A DNA stretch of 64,000 nt, from NCBI GenBank assembly GCA_038501785.1, contig JBAMJR010000013.1:5539501-5603500 (forward strand), read 5' to 3'. The stretch's first letter is position 1; every line of letters begins with the position of its first letter. This DNA comes from Myoxocephalus aenaeus (lineage: Eukaryota; Chordata; Actinopteri; Perciformes; Cottidae). Positions 52,517 through 64,000 of the stretch are shown piece by piece. A model generated the notes under the pieces. It was not told the DNA's origin, did no database searches, and worked only from the letters and a program-made list of their open reading frames with translations. A program made the translations under genes and the position numbers.

Positions 52517-55194
52517 GCGCACACGCACGCGCACACACACACACACATACACACATACACACACACACACACACATACATACATACATACAAATACATTC
52601 ACGTCCAGCTCCATGTTACGTCTCTTTGCATCTGTCCGCTTTCCACTGAGCTGCATCTACTTAAAAACCAGGTTGGTGGTGATGATGATGTGGATGATGT
52701 GCTTGCCAAATGCAATCCACTGGTCCTCAACCATGCAAATGGTTTTTATGCAAAAAGAAACTGTAAATCCATGTGGTTAGTGGCATATTTGCACTGTACC
52801 ATCGAATCGTACTTCTCTTGTAGGCTTATCCGAGCTTTAAGGTCTTCCTGTTGGCACCTGCACCCTATGTTTTGGAAGTTGTATACGAGTTGTACATTTA
52901 ACTTTTACTGGTTTGAAGTAACAGCAGAGAGACTTCAGAAATGAAATTGCACGCTGAAACTTTGTACAACAGCAGCATAACTAATGGAATGAGATGCTCA
53001 TTAAGCGTGTTATTGACTGCCGTCATTAATATCCCATGTAAAATGTCAAAGTCTGAGCATTTCCCAAATAATTTAACCCAGAGCTAACGAATGGCGTTCT
53101 TTTTAATTTTAACAACAATCGTCACCATGGCTTCCATGATCTCCAGTCCTAATCTTTAACCACTATGTCAACAACTCAGGGGTCCTGGATCATCGCGATC
53201 TTCCCGGTCCAATACAATATCCGTTGGGCTGTTTTACGTGGAGCATTTAAACGGAGCGGAAGGTACAAACACGCTGCCTTGACAAGCCATATCAAAACCC
53301 TTTGCACTTACAAACCTACTCATTCGTGTTTAGCGGGGGATTCTCCACGACGCTGGTCCGTCATTTGAACCTGCGGATGTAAACAAGCAGATTTTAGTTT
53401 TCTCGAGGGAAAGAAAGAAATAGCTGTTGCCGTTTTAACGCTCAATGGAAATGGCACATTAGTGTATTTCCCCAAGGCCTGTGAAAAGTCTGGTTTAAAA
53501 AAAAAAAAAAAAATTATGATTCATTTCCTCCTCTAAGCCTCTGACCCAGGTATCAAGATTTTTTTTTTTTCCCATTGGACAAACACAATGCTGTCAGGTG
53601 GTGCTTCTGTCACTTATCCTCCTAAGCGATAGCACAGGTTGGACTGGAACTGTAATGTGGTGCTGTGGCTGTGAGGGGGGACGTCTCCTGGAGGCCCCCG
53701 TCTTTGTGTGTGTGTGTGTGTGTGTGTCATCCTTTTTATAGGATCCGGTCCCTGAATTTAAAAAAATAAAGTGTTTCTTGTTTCGAGCGCACAGACCGAT
53801 GCAGTGCTCAGACTTTTGCTCGTTTTGATTTCTAACTGGCATTTTGTTTGTTCTCCTTCGTGTGAACATACACGGCTGTTCACCCCTCTTTTTGATCCAG
53901 GTCTTCCATTTTAAATTGGAAAAGAGCTACTGATGTTTTGTAAAAGATACAGGAAATATTTATATTTATCAAAATGACATCCCTAACACCTTGCATGTTT
54001 ATCACCAAATGTTAATGCTGTTGAGATATATTTGTCAAATGTTCACATGTTGGTCTACGGAAACTGAAAACAATTGTCTAACTTTTCTTCAGTAGTCATA
54101 AGTTAAATGTAGCAGTTTGTGTCGATAAGTTTGCAGTTATTTTTTTGGGGTGTGTTGAGTTACACAGGCTTACCAAACTGTACAAGACCTTTCATTAATT
54201 TTTCCGTCATTGAGCTTCAACTAATCACTTTTCTATATTACCTGGCCGTTTAAAAGTTTGTTAGACTTCCTTTTTAACAGAAATCTTCCAGTGTGATGGC
54301 CACACATTCACTTAATTTAGTTACTGTTCATGACTATAAGGAGTGTGTCTCGGAGGAAGCCTTTTTTTTTTTTTTTTTTTCTGCCGCCTTGGTTTCCATA
54401 AATCAAGGATTTTCATATCTCAGGTCAAAAGAAAATGTGACTAGAAACAATACTGAGTGGCGTGATGCCATAAATGCACTGTATGATGCATGTTGTGTAT
54501 CAAGTTCAATACAGTCTGCACAGTCCATAATCTTTTGAAAAGACAATGTCATGCACATTACTATAGCTGTCAGTTTCTTTGTCCTTGATCAGCACCCACA
54601 AGGTGAAATAAGAAAGAAAACTCTGATCTTGAATGGCGGCCTGTAGCAGGAGTCTCTTCTCTCACTGCTTCGTTTGTAGCCTCTAAGCTCAGCCATGAGA
54701 AATAGTTGGACCTTAACACTCATCCTCCTAATTAGACAATGCAGACCCTAATATCAGAATGAATGCATGAGATAGATTTAAAACATCACCTTAACTAAAG
54801 GCAGTGAAAGTGCACCGTTGGCTTTACTACTTTGACACTTTGTGGGATGAAGTGGACAGAAGAGTTTTGTTTACCTATATTGATGATCCCTGTACTTTTT
54901 CAAAATTACCTCATGTATCAGGAAAATGTGATGCAAAACGTTTTTTAAACAAGCAATTCTAATATCTATTTTCCTCTTTCCTTGGGGTTAACAATAAAGC
55001 AATATGTTTATGAATGGTAAATATGCAATGCTGAACTAAACAAATTAAATACGTTTGTCTGCTTTGTCTCTTTTACTGTATTATCTTATTGCATGTAACA
55101 CACACACACACAGGAAAACTCTGGTTGATCAACATGAATAATGTGCAACAAAAATATAAGCATCATTGGCAATGACAGATTTGAGTTAAAATTG
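52517..55194. other. Convergent 3' ends and UTR sequence
   Basis: Probable 3' untranslated region of the plus-strand gene, then the short gap before the znf654 3' end. It opens with an imperfect CA/CATA repeat at 52525-52590. It also has a GT run near 53704-53727, poly-A near 53498-53512 and poly-T near 54362-54380. The long open frame through 52324-52944 is in the wrong frame for the last exon and is not a gene. Confidence 0.6.
53765..53770 (+). terminator. Likely poly(A) signal of the glutaredoxin-DEP-DUF547 gene
   Basis: AATAAA about 1.25 kb beyond the stop at 52516, followed by a GT-rich stretch. A second AATAAA lies at 54993-54998 and could serve a longer 3' untranslated region. The two convergent genes would then end about 200 bases apart. 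Confidence 0.45.
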
Positions 55195-55200
55195 TTTATT
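55195..55200 (-). terminator. Likely znf654 poly(A) signal
   Basis: AATAAA on the minus strand, about 1.7 kb beyond the znf654 stop codon. The sequence in between is AT-rich and carries no convincing exon, as expected of a long 3' untranslated region. Confidence 0.5.
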
Positions 55201-56927
55201 CAAACAAATTCAATCACTTTCTTTAAGAAAAAATAGAAGGGAATCAATACCTTTTACAAATCCAATATATTAACATTTGTACATATAAATAAGCAGGTTT
55301 AAGTGTGCAGTCCCGTAAAAACATTACATAAAAAAGTTATTAAACGGATCATCCATCTCGAGTATACAGATAACCAATGTGAAAAAAAAAACTTATAGCA
55401 AACTGGCTGTCTGACAGATTTAATATTCATTAAATCAACACTGATTTAGTTATGGCACAAATGCAATGAGGAATCATGTATATACTGGAGAAAATAGTGT
55501 TGTGCTATGAAGGCAGATGTATATGTTTTCAGACAGTTTGGTCACAGCTTAAATGAGAAAGTGATTCCTGTTGTCACACCAAGAGCAGAAAACTAGTTGA
55601 CAAAGGGAAACCCCAAACATGCTGAAAACCTCACGGTTTGAACACCTGCTGCATGAGATAACGGTTCGGAGGGTTTATTTAGAATTAAATACTTTTGAAC
55701 AATAGAGCTGTGGAGAGAAGACTACCACCACATAGCTACTGTTGTTTTTATTTCCACTTTGTATACATCCTCTCGACAAAGATCAAAGCTCAGTGCATGA
55801 CTCATTAGGAAGACAATATTTTAACAAACATGCTAAGCAGAGAGGGCAACTCTCATTGAGCTCAGCTTTCCACCAAACAAAATCATTTTTCACAGTATTT
55901 CATACAGTTTGCAAGGACCGTTTTCGATATACTGCATGTAAACGACAAAATTGGACAGGACTTCCAAATCATGAGCTGGAGCCATTTAGCATAGTGTTGA
56001 GCGTCAGATGTTCACAAAGTCCCTATGGGGAGTACGATAGGACACCCTCTGCCAAAAATATGAATCAAAACGGTCAAATAAATTGTTCCCCATGAAAGAA
56101 ATTTGGGGAACCTTTTGTCTAATCTTACAAATCTGAGGATTCCAATAGATGTAAGAATTATTTCAATCCACTTGATCGAAAAGAAAAAAAACACCTTAGT
56201 GTCAATAGGTCAAACTGAAAGATAAATCAAAAAAAATGTTTTGGTTACATAAAAAAAAAAGTGCCGTTCTGTGGTCTACAATAGGAATACTGTGATGACA
56301 GCTTATTTTAAGGCGGGACGTAACAGAGCACGTGTACACGGACAACTTTCTCAGGAGGTCGTCTTAGACCATGATTGGTTTGTCAGTTGCCAGACATTTT
56401 TACTTTTTACATCATGTTACTTTTAAAATTTGGTGAGAAAACAAAATTAGCTTCTTTATAACCAATGTTGATTGACAAGGCAAATAAGTACTGATTCATC
56501 ATAGATGAAGAGAAAATATATTCATCACAGATTTGGGTCTGTTTTACCTTCTCAACAAAGCGTGCACTGATGTTTGGAGGAAAAACTAATTTTAGCGGTC
56601 AAAAGTATTTCTTAAAAAAAAAGAAAAGGTTCTATTAATTAAATGAGAGAGAGACAATAATCCTACAATTAACCATTTGGCACATATTTCCCCATTGTTT
56701 ACAAACTGGTATTCAGTACTGTATTGTATTAGTGACGGAAGGGAGAATAAGGAAAGGGTTCCAGTGTTCCTTTATCTAGAATGCGTGCCCTGAGCCACGT
56801 GGTAGAGTACAGCTCCTCTCACCGCTAACCTAAGAAAGGAAAGACAAAACAAATTGATTATCCAGTGGTAAAGTAGGTTCAAAAATATCCATAAAATATT
56901 GGTTTGATACACTTTATAATCAGCGCA
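55201..56927 (-). other. Probable 3' untranslated region of znf654
   Basis: AT-rich sequence between the znf654 stop and the minus-strand AATAAA at 55195-55200. No exon is supported apart from the alternative terminal splice near 56829. Confidence 0.55.
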
Positions 56928-56942
56928 TCAAGTGTACTCACT
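56825..56942 (-). other. Alternative terminal intron at the znf654 stop codon
   Basis: Just before the read-through stop, the minus strand has a consensus donor (GAAA|GTGAGT, exon ending at 56942). A good acceptor (TTTCCTTTCTTAG) lies downstream, with the next exon starting at 56829. Splicing would join A to GT and then TAG at 56825-56827, ending the protein at ...DSDDES instead of ...DSDDESEYT. Either form leaves the fingers intact. Only transcripts can decide which is used. Confidence 0.5.
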
Positions 56943-59900
56943 TTCATCGTCTGAATCGAAGCCGAAGAGTGATGAGCAGGTGTTGAGGGCTTGGTGTTTC
57001 TGTAAATCTTCTAAACTGCTGAAAGAGGAAAGACATTTATCACAGCGACTCCTGACCTTCTGCCCAGAGGTTACGTCATCCACCGGCTGCTGCTTGTCTG
57101 GACCGAGCTCCTTGTTTTTCTTATTGCTCCAGTAAATAATTTTCTTCGGCGCAGCCTCCTCATTGGACCTCCTCTTGCGCATCGAGAGCCGAGATTCATC
57201 CAGGTAGGTGGAGGGCGGCGGCCGGATGAAGGGAGCCTTGACAAACGTTGCATATGCGGGATCTTCCGGTTTGAAGGTTTTGTGCTCAGTTATGTGTGGC
57301 TCTCCCAGTGTCTTCTGGACTCCCTCGGACATAGTGGACAAATCCTCAAGCTCTCGGACATTCAAGGGGTCCCGACACTCGATGGGCGTTCTTTTTCGAC
57401 AGCTCTTACTTGGAGTTGCTGGAGCAGCGCCGGTATGGGAAGTGGAAATCTTTCCCTCTAACAATTTGTGTCCCGTCTCTTCCGTATGTCCATTGATGGC
57501 GGCTTTGCAGTCATGACTGACGGTGTTCTCTGAACAATTATGAGGTTTAGACGGGTCTTGATTACTGTCTGGGACATTTATTCTGCAAGGCTGGTCTTCA
57601 GTTTTGCAAATTTCCCTGAAACCCTCAAGATTAGAGACCTCTGCGTGATCAAGGACCGGTTCTGTCCGCCCCTTTTTATTCTGAAGCCATACGTCTTCAA
57701 CCTTCACTCTCTGCTTCCACGGTGCTTCTGGATTTTGCTCCATCTGTCTGCCGGGCCCCAGCTCTAGTTCCTCTTTCTGAGGCGCTGGGATGTAGTGTCT
57801 CCATTCGTGGTCGTAGAGACCTTGAAAGCTTGAGAACAGCTTCTCGCAGTCTGTGACTGAACATTGAGGTCTGAAGGGCTGGTGAGTGTTGACGTGGTCC
57901 TTTAAATCCGGCAGTGACGAGAAGCGCTGGTTACACTCCAGATGGTAGCAGAAGTGCTGGAGAGAAGTATCGTGGAGCTTCATGTGGTCCTTATAATGCT
58001 GGAGAAACTGTAGCTGCCTGTTGGAGGAAAGCACAGTCAGCCCAATGACAACCTTTCAAAAACGTCGCCTGCAATAAAGATTCTTTAGCGAGACTAAATA
58101 AAAAAATAATAAACATGTTTTTTTTGTTTTTGTTTTTTTAATTCAAGCACTACTTGTATCAAAGCTGAGGAGGTGCTTTAATCCCGACAGGTGTCTCATC
58201 ATCCTCCATGTTTAACATGACCTGCCCCACATGCAGGTAATGATTCATAACATAAGTCAATCTCCACTATCCCCCGGAGTTGGTAAACTGTATTAACATG
58301 GTCAAATTTACCAGACATTTAAACAGTGGATGCTATAATGTACATCCATCCCGTTTCCCACCTCTCTACTTTAAATAATAGAGCCAGTAAATGTGTGGAG
58401 AGCACATTAAAGTGATGCCTGACATACTGTATGTCTTACCTGAGGCATATGCTGCACTTGTGTTTGGTCCACACAAATGTCTTCTCCAGCACCTTCTCTT
58501 CGCTGATATGGCATTTAATGGCATGCTTTGTTAGTGTGGCGCTAATCCTCAAGAATACTTTATCACAGGACTCTGAGGGGCACAAGTGATACGTGTCCAC
58601 ACCGTAGCCATTTTCTTCTGCTGGCTTCTCCTGCTCCACCACAGACGGATCTCTTACAGTCACCGTGCCATCTTCAATGACTACCTGCTCGTCCTTGAAT
58701 TCGACCTGCTTGAATATTTTTGGATCGGGGTTCTTGCACCTTTTGTGAAGCACAGATGTCTTTTTGATGAGTGTGCGGAGGTTCCTGATGATTCGATCTT
58801 CCCTCTTGAGACTCGACATTTTGGGTTTGCCTACGGGTTTCGGTTCAGGGGTTTCCTCAACGACAATGCAAGTCTGATTTTCCTTCGGAGGCTTGTCCAG
58901 TTCCTTCGGAGGCTTGTCCATTTCCTTCGGAGGCTTCACATGATCTACTATGCCATTAGCAGCTGGAATGTCGTCAGTGCATGGCTCCTTATCAGGGGGC
59001 TTCTGCTTGGACATTTCATCAATATGGTCCAGAATATGCTTTTTGGCAAAGGGGAGCTGTTTAAAGCGTTTTCCACAGAGTATACACTTTAGTTTCTTTC
59101 TCTTAAGGTGTGAGAGCGCATGCCTCATGACATTCAAGCCTTTATAGACTTTGTGGCAGAAGTTGCAGTGGTGAATCAAGTGGGAATATCGTTGAGTGCG
59201 GAGTACTCGGTCCTTCCACGTTGTCGTGGCTTTCACCTGGAGAAAAGACCACAAACCACTGAAATAAGTGTTCAACATAAAAGTTAACAGAATATCAAAT
59301 ACAATGCCAAAAAGACACAAGAACTCTCCCATGTCTCTAGTTCTACATGCAGTGTATTCCTCCTGCATTTACACACGCAGTTAACTGCAGTCTAGTGTTT
59401 TCAAAGTAGGACTGTGCGGTACACCGGTTTCAAATTTCCGTACGGTTTGAATTGTTCACATACAGTCATACCGGTGCATAGCCGTAACAACAGTTGGCGC
59501 TCGTCGGCAGGCAGCAAAAGTTATTTTCACCACTGAGGGCGCAGCGGTCGGAGCTACTTAGGTGTCATGGTTATAATTTTAGTCATGGTTAAAACTTTAT
59601 AACGACAACAATTAATAACCCACAACTAACGCTCTTTAATAGGGTAAAAGACCACGACACAACAGTTTGTGACACAATTTGTAAGACAAATAATTGTACA
59701 TTTATAAAATTACACCGCCGAACTGCATGCTGGGTAAAGCTTGCCCACTATAGCAACAAGAAGAAACTCCGTACGACAGAGTTTTTTTCCCACCTACATT
59801 CCCCTGGGTCCTAAGACCCTCCATGTTTAGCTTCCTAACACCCTCTATGTACCAACGTACAAACAGCTGTTCAGTTGGCCGGCGGTCCTTTTCGGCGTCA

Positions 59901-62900
59901 ATGAATGAATGTGTTTACTCGGAAAGAAATACCGGGATATACCGTGAAACCACCAGAATCTTACAAAATACCATGATGTGAATGTTTGGCCATACCGCCC
60001 AGCCCTAATTCAAAGCAAAAGAAATCCAACAAGTAAGACCCAGTAATAATGAACCTACATTATAAAATTCCTGGGAGGTAATTACAGAAAAACAACTGAC
60101 CTCAGTGTTTGACACTTCTGTTTCCACTGTGGGTTGGGGCTCCTGTTTTGTGTTGCCATTCACCTCTTCTTGTGCAAAGGATTCTGGAGGTTGCAGTTTC
60201 TCCCCATCAGGCTTTTTGGACTTGAGTGAGTAGCTGTGTAGAAATTCGATTGGACAATCCAATAACGCCAAGAGTGGACCATCAAGCTCAGGAGCAGCTT
60301 CAAGAGAAGGAACGGCAGCTTGAGGCTCGTCAGGCGGACCTTCACAAAACGGTGCTCGAGATTCCCTTTGGGTTTGTTCATTGAAATCGCTACTAGAGAT
60401 CAAGTCAGGATGTTTCTCAAGTTCATTTTCCCTCTCGAGACTATCCATCTGCTCGAATAGATTCTCTTTCGGTTCACTCTTTTGTTCAAGTTCATTCTCC
60501 AGGTGAGGCATATCCAGCTCTCTGTCTTCTGTGTCAGTTATCTCCTCAAAACCAGACTCTTCCTCAGTGAGGGAGATCTCATTATCAGGGAAGGAGAGTT
60601 CCATTTTCTGTGAAGGCTTCCGTCCCCGTTTTTTCCCTTTACTTTTGACCTTCTCCTCTGTAACTGTCTGCACCGGCTCCAGCCTCGGAAGACCATGCAA
60701 CCGTCTTTTCTTCCGACTCAATATTTGGCTCTTCACACACCGAGACAAGTATTCTCTCTTGCGGTCCAGGGGGGCTTTTACCATAGCTGAATTTTCAATG
60801 TTAGCGTGAATGCGTCTTAGTGAATACACAGGCTTATTGCCATAAGAGGTGGATTTGAGATTGTATTTGTACTCTGGATCATTACCACAGTCTTCGTCAG
60901 ACTTAGATTGGTTTCTCCTTCGCGGGCGTTTCCTCCATTTTGTCCTCTTCAGAAGAGCATTGTTTGGTGGGGCAACACACTTTTCTGTCTCTCCATCCAC
61001 AGGGCACTGGCAGGAATTGAAACCTTGAGTGCACGAGTCATTTACGCACGTATTTATTAACAGCTCTTCACTGGATTCCTTCTCCTCCTCTTCCTTTATC
61101 TCACTGAGAACAGCAGCCTTCATGACCTTGTCACTCATCAACTCCAAGCAGTGGGTCCTGAGGGTCAAGAGGTTCCAAAACTCAGGGTCAAAACACAGGC
61201 GCTCCTTGAGCATCTGAAAAACAAAGATATACAAATCTTAGGCATACATAATAATGCTAATAGATCCAATAAATCATTACATCAGATAACATATTTCCCT
61301 CTTCACCATCTCCCACCTGCAGAATATGGAAGCGAACGTTGGTCCGGACAGGGCTGTTTTGGGGATGCGGCTCCTGGTCAGGATGCATGTAAAGAAGGCA
61401 GACCGTTCGGTAAGCTTCCAGGGTGCGTTCCTGGCAGAAGACCAGCAGGGCGCACGCTCGACAGATCTCCAGGTCGTGAGGTAGCAGGAAGGCGATGGTC
61501 TTGCAGACAAGGGACAGGGTTACACTGTCCGCCTGCATGTCACCCAGCTGCAAGGCCCTGGAACAAAGCTCCACACAGACCTGGACTCCTTCAACCCCCA
61601 GCTGTTCAAAAACAAAAAAAGTGATTAAAACAAGGTAATATGGTAGATAGAAGAATCATATTAGGGTGTTTTTCCAGCAGTGTAAAGGGAGCTTTCAGAT
61701 GATCTTCCTTGTCACTTTCTTTACACATTTCAGATGCAAGCTTCAAACATTGTGCTAAATATATCATTTGTTCTGAGAAACACATGAAAAAAGATGCTGT
61801 GAAGTCGGTCGCACCTCTGTGGTGACCAGTTTGATGAAGGGGAAGATGGCTCTGACGTTCGTAGCAGAAGAAGCCAACTGCAAGCACTCGGCCAGGAAAC
61901 CATGTCTGGAGGGATGGGCCCTTAGATGCAACCTGCTCCAGATGAACACCAGGTCCCTGCAAGAGGCAGCGGAGAACAAGCCAAAGACGTCAGTTATATG
62001 TTTTGATTAACAGTTTTTATTCCCAAGTTAACAGAGAGGGTACTAAAATAAATCCATAATATAAAACTGTATATCTCGACAATAGCTCCCCTTACTACAC
62101 GGTTTATCACACACATTTTGTGCAAACACTGGGTGAGTTACGTAGCCTGAAAGTAACATCAGCTATGAACACCGAGGAGGAAAGTCCAATGTAGTATTAG
62201 TGTGTCTGAAGATCAGTCTTACCAGATGTAGTACATGTCTCCATTGTGTAGCTGCTGGGTAAGGAAAGCTTTACACAGCGACAACAGAAGCTCATCTTTT
62301 TCAACGCTCTCTGTGTTGCATATGATCTCCACTGCGTCACGGCCATCTATCTCTGCCATCTGTGGAAGAAGATATGAAGAGGCACATACATGCATAAACA
62401 AATACTCCAAATAGTAAATAAACCAAAATGCATTACAATCAACAAGGTATACCAGGAACACAAGAATCAACAATCAATTTTAATGGTAATTAGAATAATT
62501 TGATTATTACTGTGAGATCTTTAGGGGAAAAGATAGTCATAAAAAGCCCTGTAATGCCTCAATGCCTATGAATAGTGATGTGTCCTTTCGTGTCGAGGCT
62601 TCGATGCGCGTGTCGAGTAATCCAGGTAGATTTTGGTGAAGCGCGTATCGAGGCTTGTGTCGATGACGTATGTGGTGATGTTCGAAGCCTCGCGAGCCGG
62701 CCGTACCACGTGACTGATTCAGAAAATGGTTCGTGGGTTTGCCGTGCGATTTGAAATATAAAGGGGCAGCGAAACTTAATGGATTTCCCCCCCTTCCTCT
62801 CTGTACCCCAGCGTCATCTGTGCCTGTGAAAGGGTATTTTATAAAGCAGGCAAAATAGTCTCAAAAAGCCCAGCACTGTGGAAAAGTTCTTATTTAAAAA

Positions 62901-63547
62901 ATAAATAAAAATGACACATCAACATGGACTAGCGGAGCCGAGGCTCCAAACGCCGATCCTCTGACTGAAAGACGGGTAATCTAACCACTGACCCACAGTC
63001 ACATCACAACTCTCTTCCCAATTTGTTTCCACCTTTGATTTTGACCCCGCCATTATATCATAAAGATAGACACAATATTAATAAGTTAATAACTGATGTA
63101 TTGGCGTCACAAACATAATTTATTAAATTCAAATTCAACACACCAAAGCCAAGGTGTCGTTGTGATCACTCTGCCTGTTTTACATGTATGTCCACTTGGT
63201 GGCGCAGTAGAGCAAATGAAGCCCCATGAAGCTTCGGCCCATGAGCGAACCAATTGGATGGAAAGCTTCAATGCTTCAGGAAGCTTCATCTCGCCATCAC
63301 TACCTATGAATGCCTCACATACTTTGCCACCTTTTGTCTCTTACCTCCTTGTGAAGGTGTTCATGCAGTGAGGCCTTGTAGAGGCAGGTCAGGTAGGCCT
63401 GATGGAAGTAAAGATGCTTTCCAGCCTCGCGATTCTCCAGGCAGCTTTTAGACAGGGCCATGGCCTCTTGCATTCGTTCACAGGCTTGCAGATAGCGAAT
63501 CCGCAGCTCAAAAAATACTGGCAACTCCGAGCTTAAGTAGTCTTCAA
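56928..63547 (-). CDS. znf654: znf654, C2H2 zinc-finger protein of the RLF/ZNF292 family, 5'-truncated by window edge
   Basis: Coding exons in transcript order: 63547-63345, 62359-62223, 61956-61815, 61601-61317, 61213-60101, 59236-58440 and 58017-56928 (stop), about 1250 aa visible. Phases close at every junction. The first exon begins mid-codon after an acceptor, so upstream exons lie beyond 64000. The N-terminal part is a helical repeat-like region (YLSSELPVFFELRIRYLQACER, LHNGDMYYIWDLVFIWSRL, AFLLPHDLEICRACALLVF) that matches my memory of human ZNF654. A 371-codon acidic and basic, presumably disordered exon follows. C2H2 fingers then lie near 59108-59170, 59020-59083 and 58513-58590, across the last intron (CSICLRQLQFLQHYKDHMKLH), and near 57890-57957 and 57800-57868. 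A degenerate finger ending in Cys lies near 56975-57045. The presumed role is nuclear DNA binding; targets are unknown. An alternative 3' splice may change the last residues. Confidence 0.92.
59407..60007. mobile_element. hAT-like MITE in a znf654 intron
   Basis: The left end TAGGACTGTGCGGTACACCG and the complement of the right end TAGGGCTGGGCGGTATGGCC are imperfect inverted repeats. The flanks TTTCAAAG (59399-59406) and ATTCAAAG (60008-60015) agree at 7 of 8 positions, an aged target duplication. It lies between the 371-codon exon and the first zinc-finger exon and has no coding capacity. Confidence 0.82.
62573..63302. mobile_element. hAT-like element in a znf654 intron, perfect 8-bp duplication
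   Basis: The left end TAGTGATG at 62573 is matched by CATCACTA ending at 63302. CCTATGAA flanks both sides (62565-62572 and 63303-63310). The interior near each end holds repeated TCGAGGCTTCG / GAAGCTTC motifs. No transposase remains. The right end lies only about 40 bases downstream of the donor of the 63345-63547 exon. Confidence 0.9.
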
Positions 63548-63895
63548 CTGTATGGGAGGGAATTACATATGTTAATATAGATATGATATACAGGTTTATA
63601 CATACAGGTGTTGGCTAGGTCAATGCCAAATAATAACACTAATGTTGAGGTCATTACAATTATTTTACTGGCCCTTCAGTTTTGTTATTCTCTGATATGA
63701 TGGTGAAGGGTTTGATGTATTGTAAAACCTTAAGCAACATTTAAAGAAACGGCTTATAATCAGGTACTAGTTTTGCTGAAATATTTTGCAATTACGATAC
63801 ATTTTTAGGAGAAAGTGGAAATTGCATTCAAGTATACTGTAGATTTGACCAAATACTGTTATTGACACACGCCTTTTGGCCATGGCAGCCTAGAC

Positions 63896-64000
63896 CAGGG
63901 GTATTCAACTCAAATTCTGCGAGGTCCAGTTCGAGAGAATTTCCTCATGCAAAGGTCCGGAACATAATAATGTCAAATTTGTGCTCTATGATTTTGCGTC
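63896..64000 (+). mobile_element. Possible left end of a repeat running off the window
   Basis: CCAGGGGTATTCAACTCAAA, then CTGCGAGGTCCAG, looks like the start of a MITE with CAGGGGTATTCAA ends. The rest is outside the window. Confidence 0.45.

Noticed and set aside
52324..52944. 206-codon open frame on the plus strand
   Set aside because: It reads the last exon of the glutaredoxin-DEP-DUF547 gene in the wrong frame and continues into a CA repeat and the 3' untranslated region.
58586..59092. 168-codon plus-strand frame
   Set aside because: Antisense shadow of the znf654 zinc-finger exon.

Overview
The window looks like nuclear DNA from a ray-finned (teleost) fish. The genes are intron-rich with consensus GT-AG splice sites. 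The flanking sequence is crowded with long (GT)n, (GA)n, (AT)n and GATA microsatellites. Several interspersed repeats belong to classes typical of teleosts, mainly hAT-type elements with 8-bp target duplications and a tRNA-like SINE.

Layout: about 1-44,800 has no gene that I can support. It holds microsatellites, mobile-element copies and non-repetitive sequence that may include conserved regulatory elements. The one possible exception is an unrecognised minus-strand pair at 24,847-25,957: a long open frame plus a well-bounded exon-like segment. From about 44.8 kb to the end there are three real genes. (1) A C3orf38 homologue on the minus strand, four coding exons at 44,805-46,319, 286 aa, complete. 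(2) A plus-strand gene, ten coding exons at 48,071-52,516, 489 aa, encoding an unusual glutaredoxin + DEP + DUF547 protein. (3) The zinc-finger gene znf654 on the minus strand, seven coding exons at 56,928-63,547, cut at its 5' end by the window edge. I built these models by joining exons at splice sites; the reading phase closes at every junction.

Context: from memory of the human map, ZNF654 and C3orf38 are adjacent, on the same strand and in that transcriptional order, with a large gene desert beyond C3orf38 before EPHA3. The same order is seen here, with the glutaredoxin-DEP-DUF547 gene lying between them in the opposite orientation, and with 44 kb of gene-free sequence beyond C3orf38. 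The plus-strand gene and znf654 converge, and their 3' ends are separated by a short interval carrying poly(A) signals for both. The three genes show no obvious shared pathway; the linkage is syntenic rather than operon-like.

Mobile DNA: the best-defined elements are an internally deleted hAT copy with a BED-finger remnant (29,378-30,372, perfect 8-bp duplication), a hAT MITE carrying a SINE (26,040-26,636, perfect duplication), and two hAT-like MITEs in znf654 introns (59,407-60,007 and 62,573-63,302).
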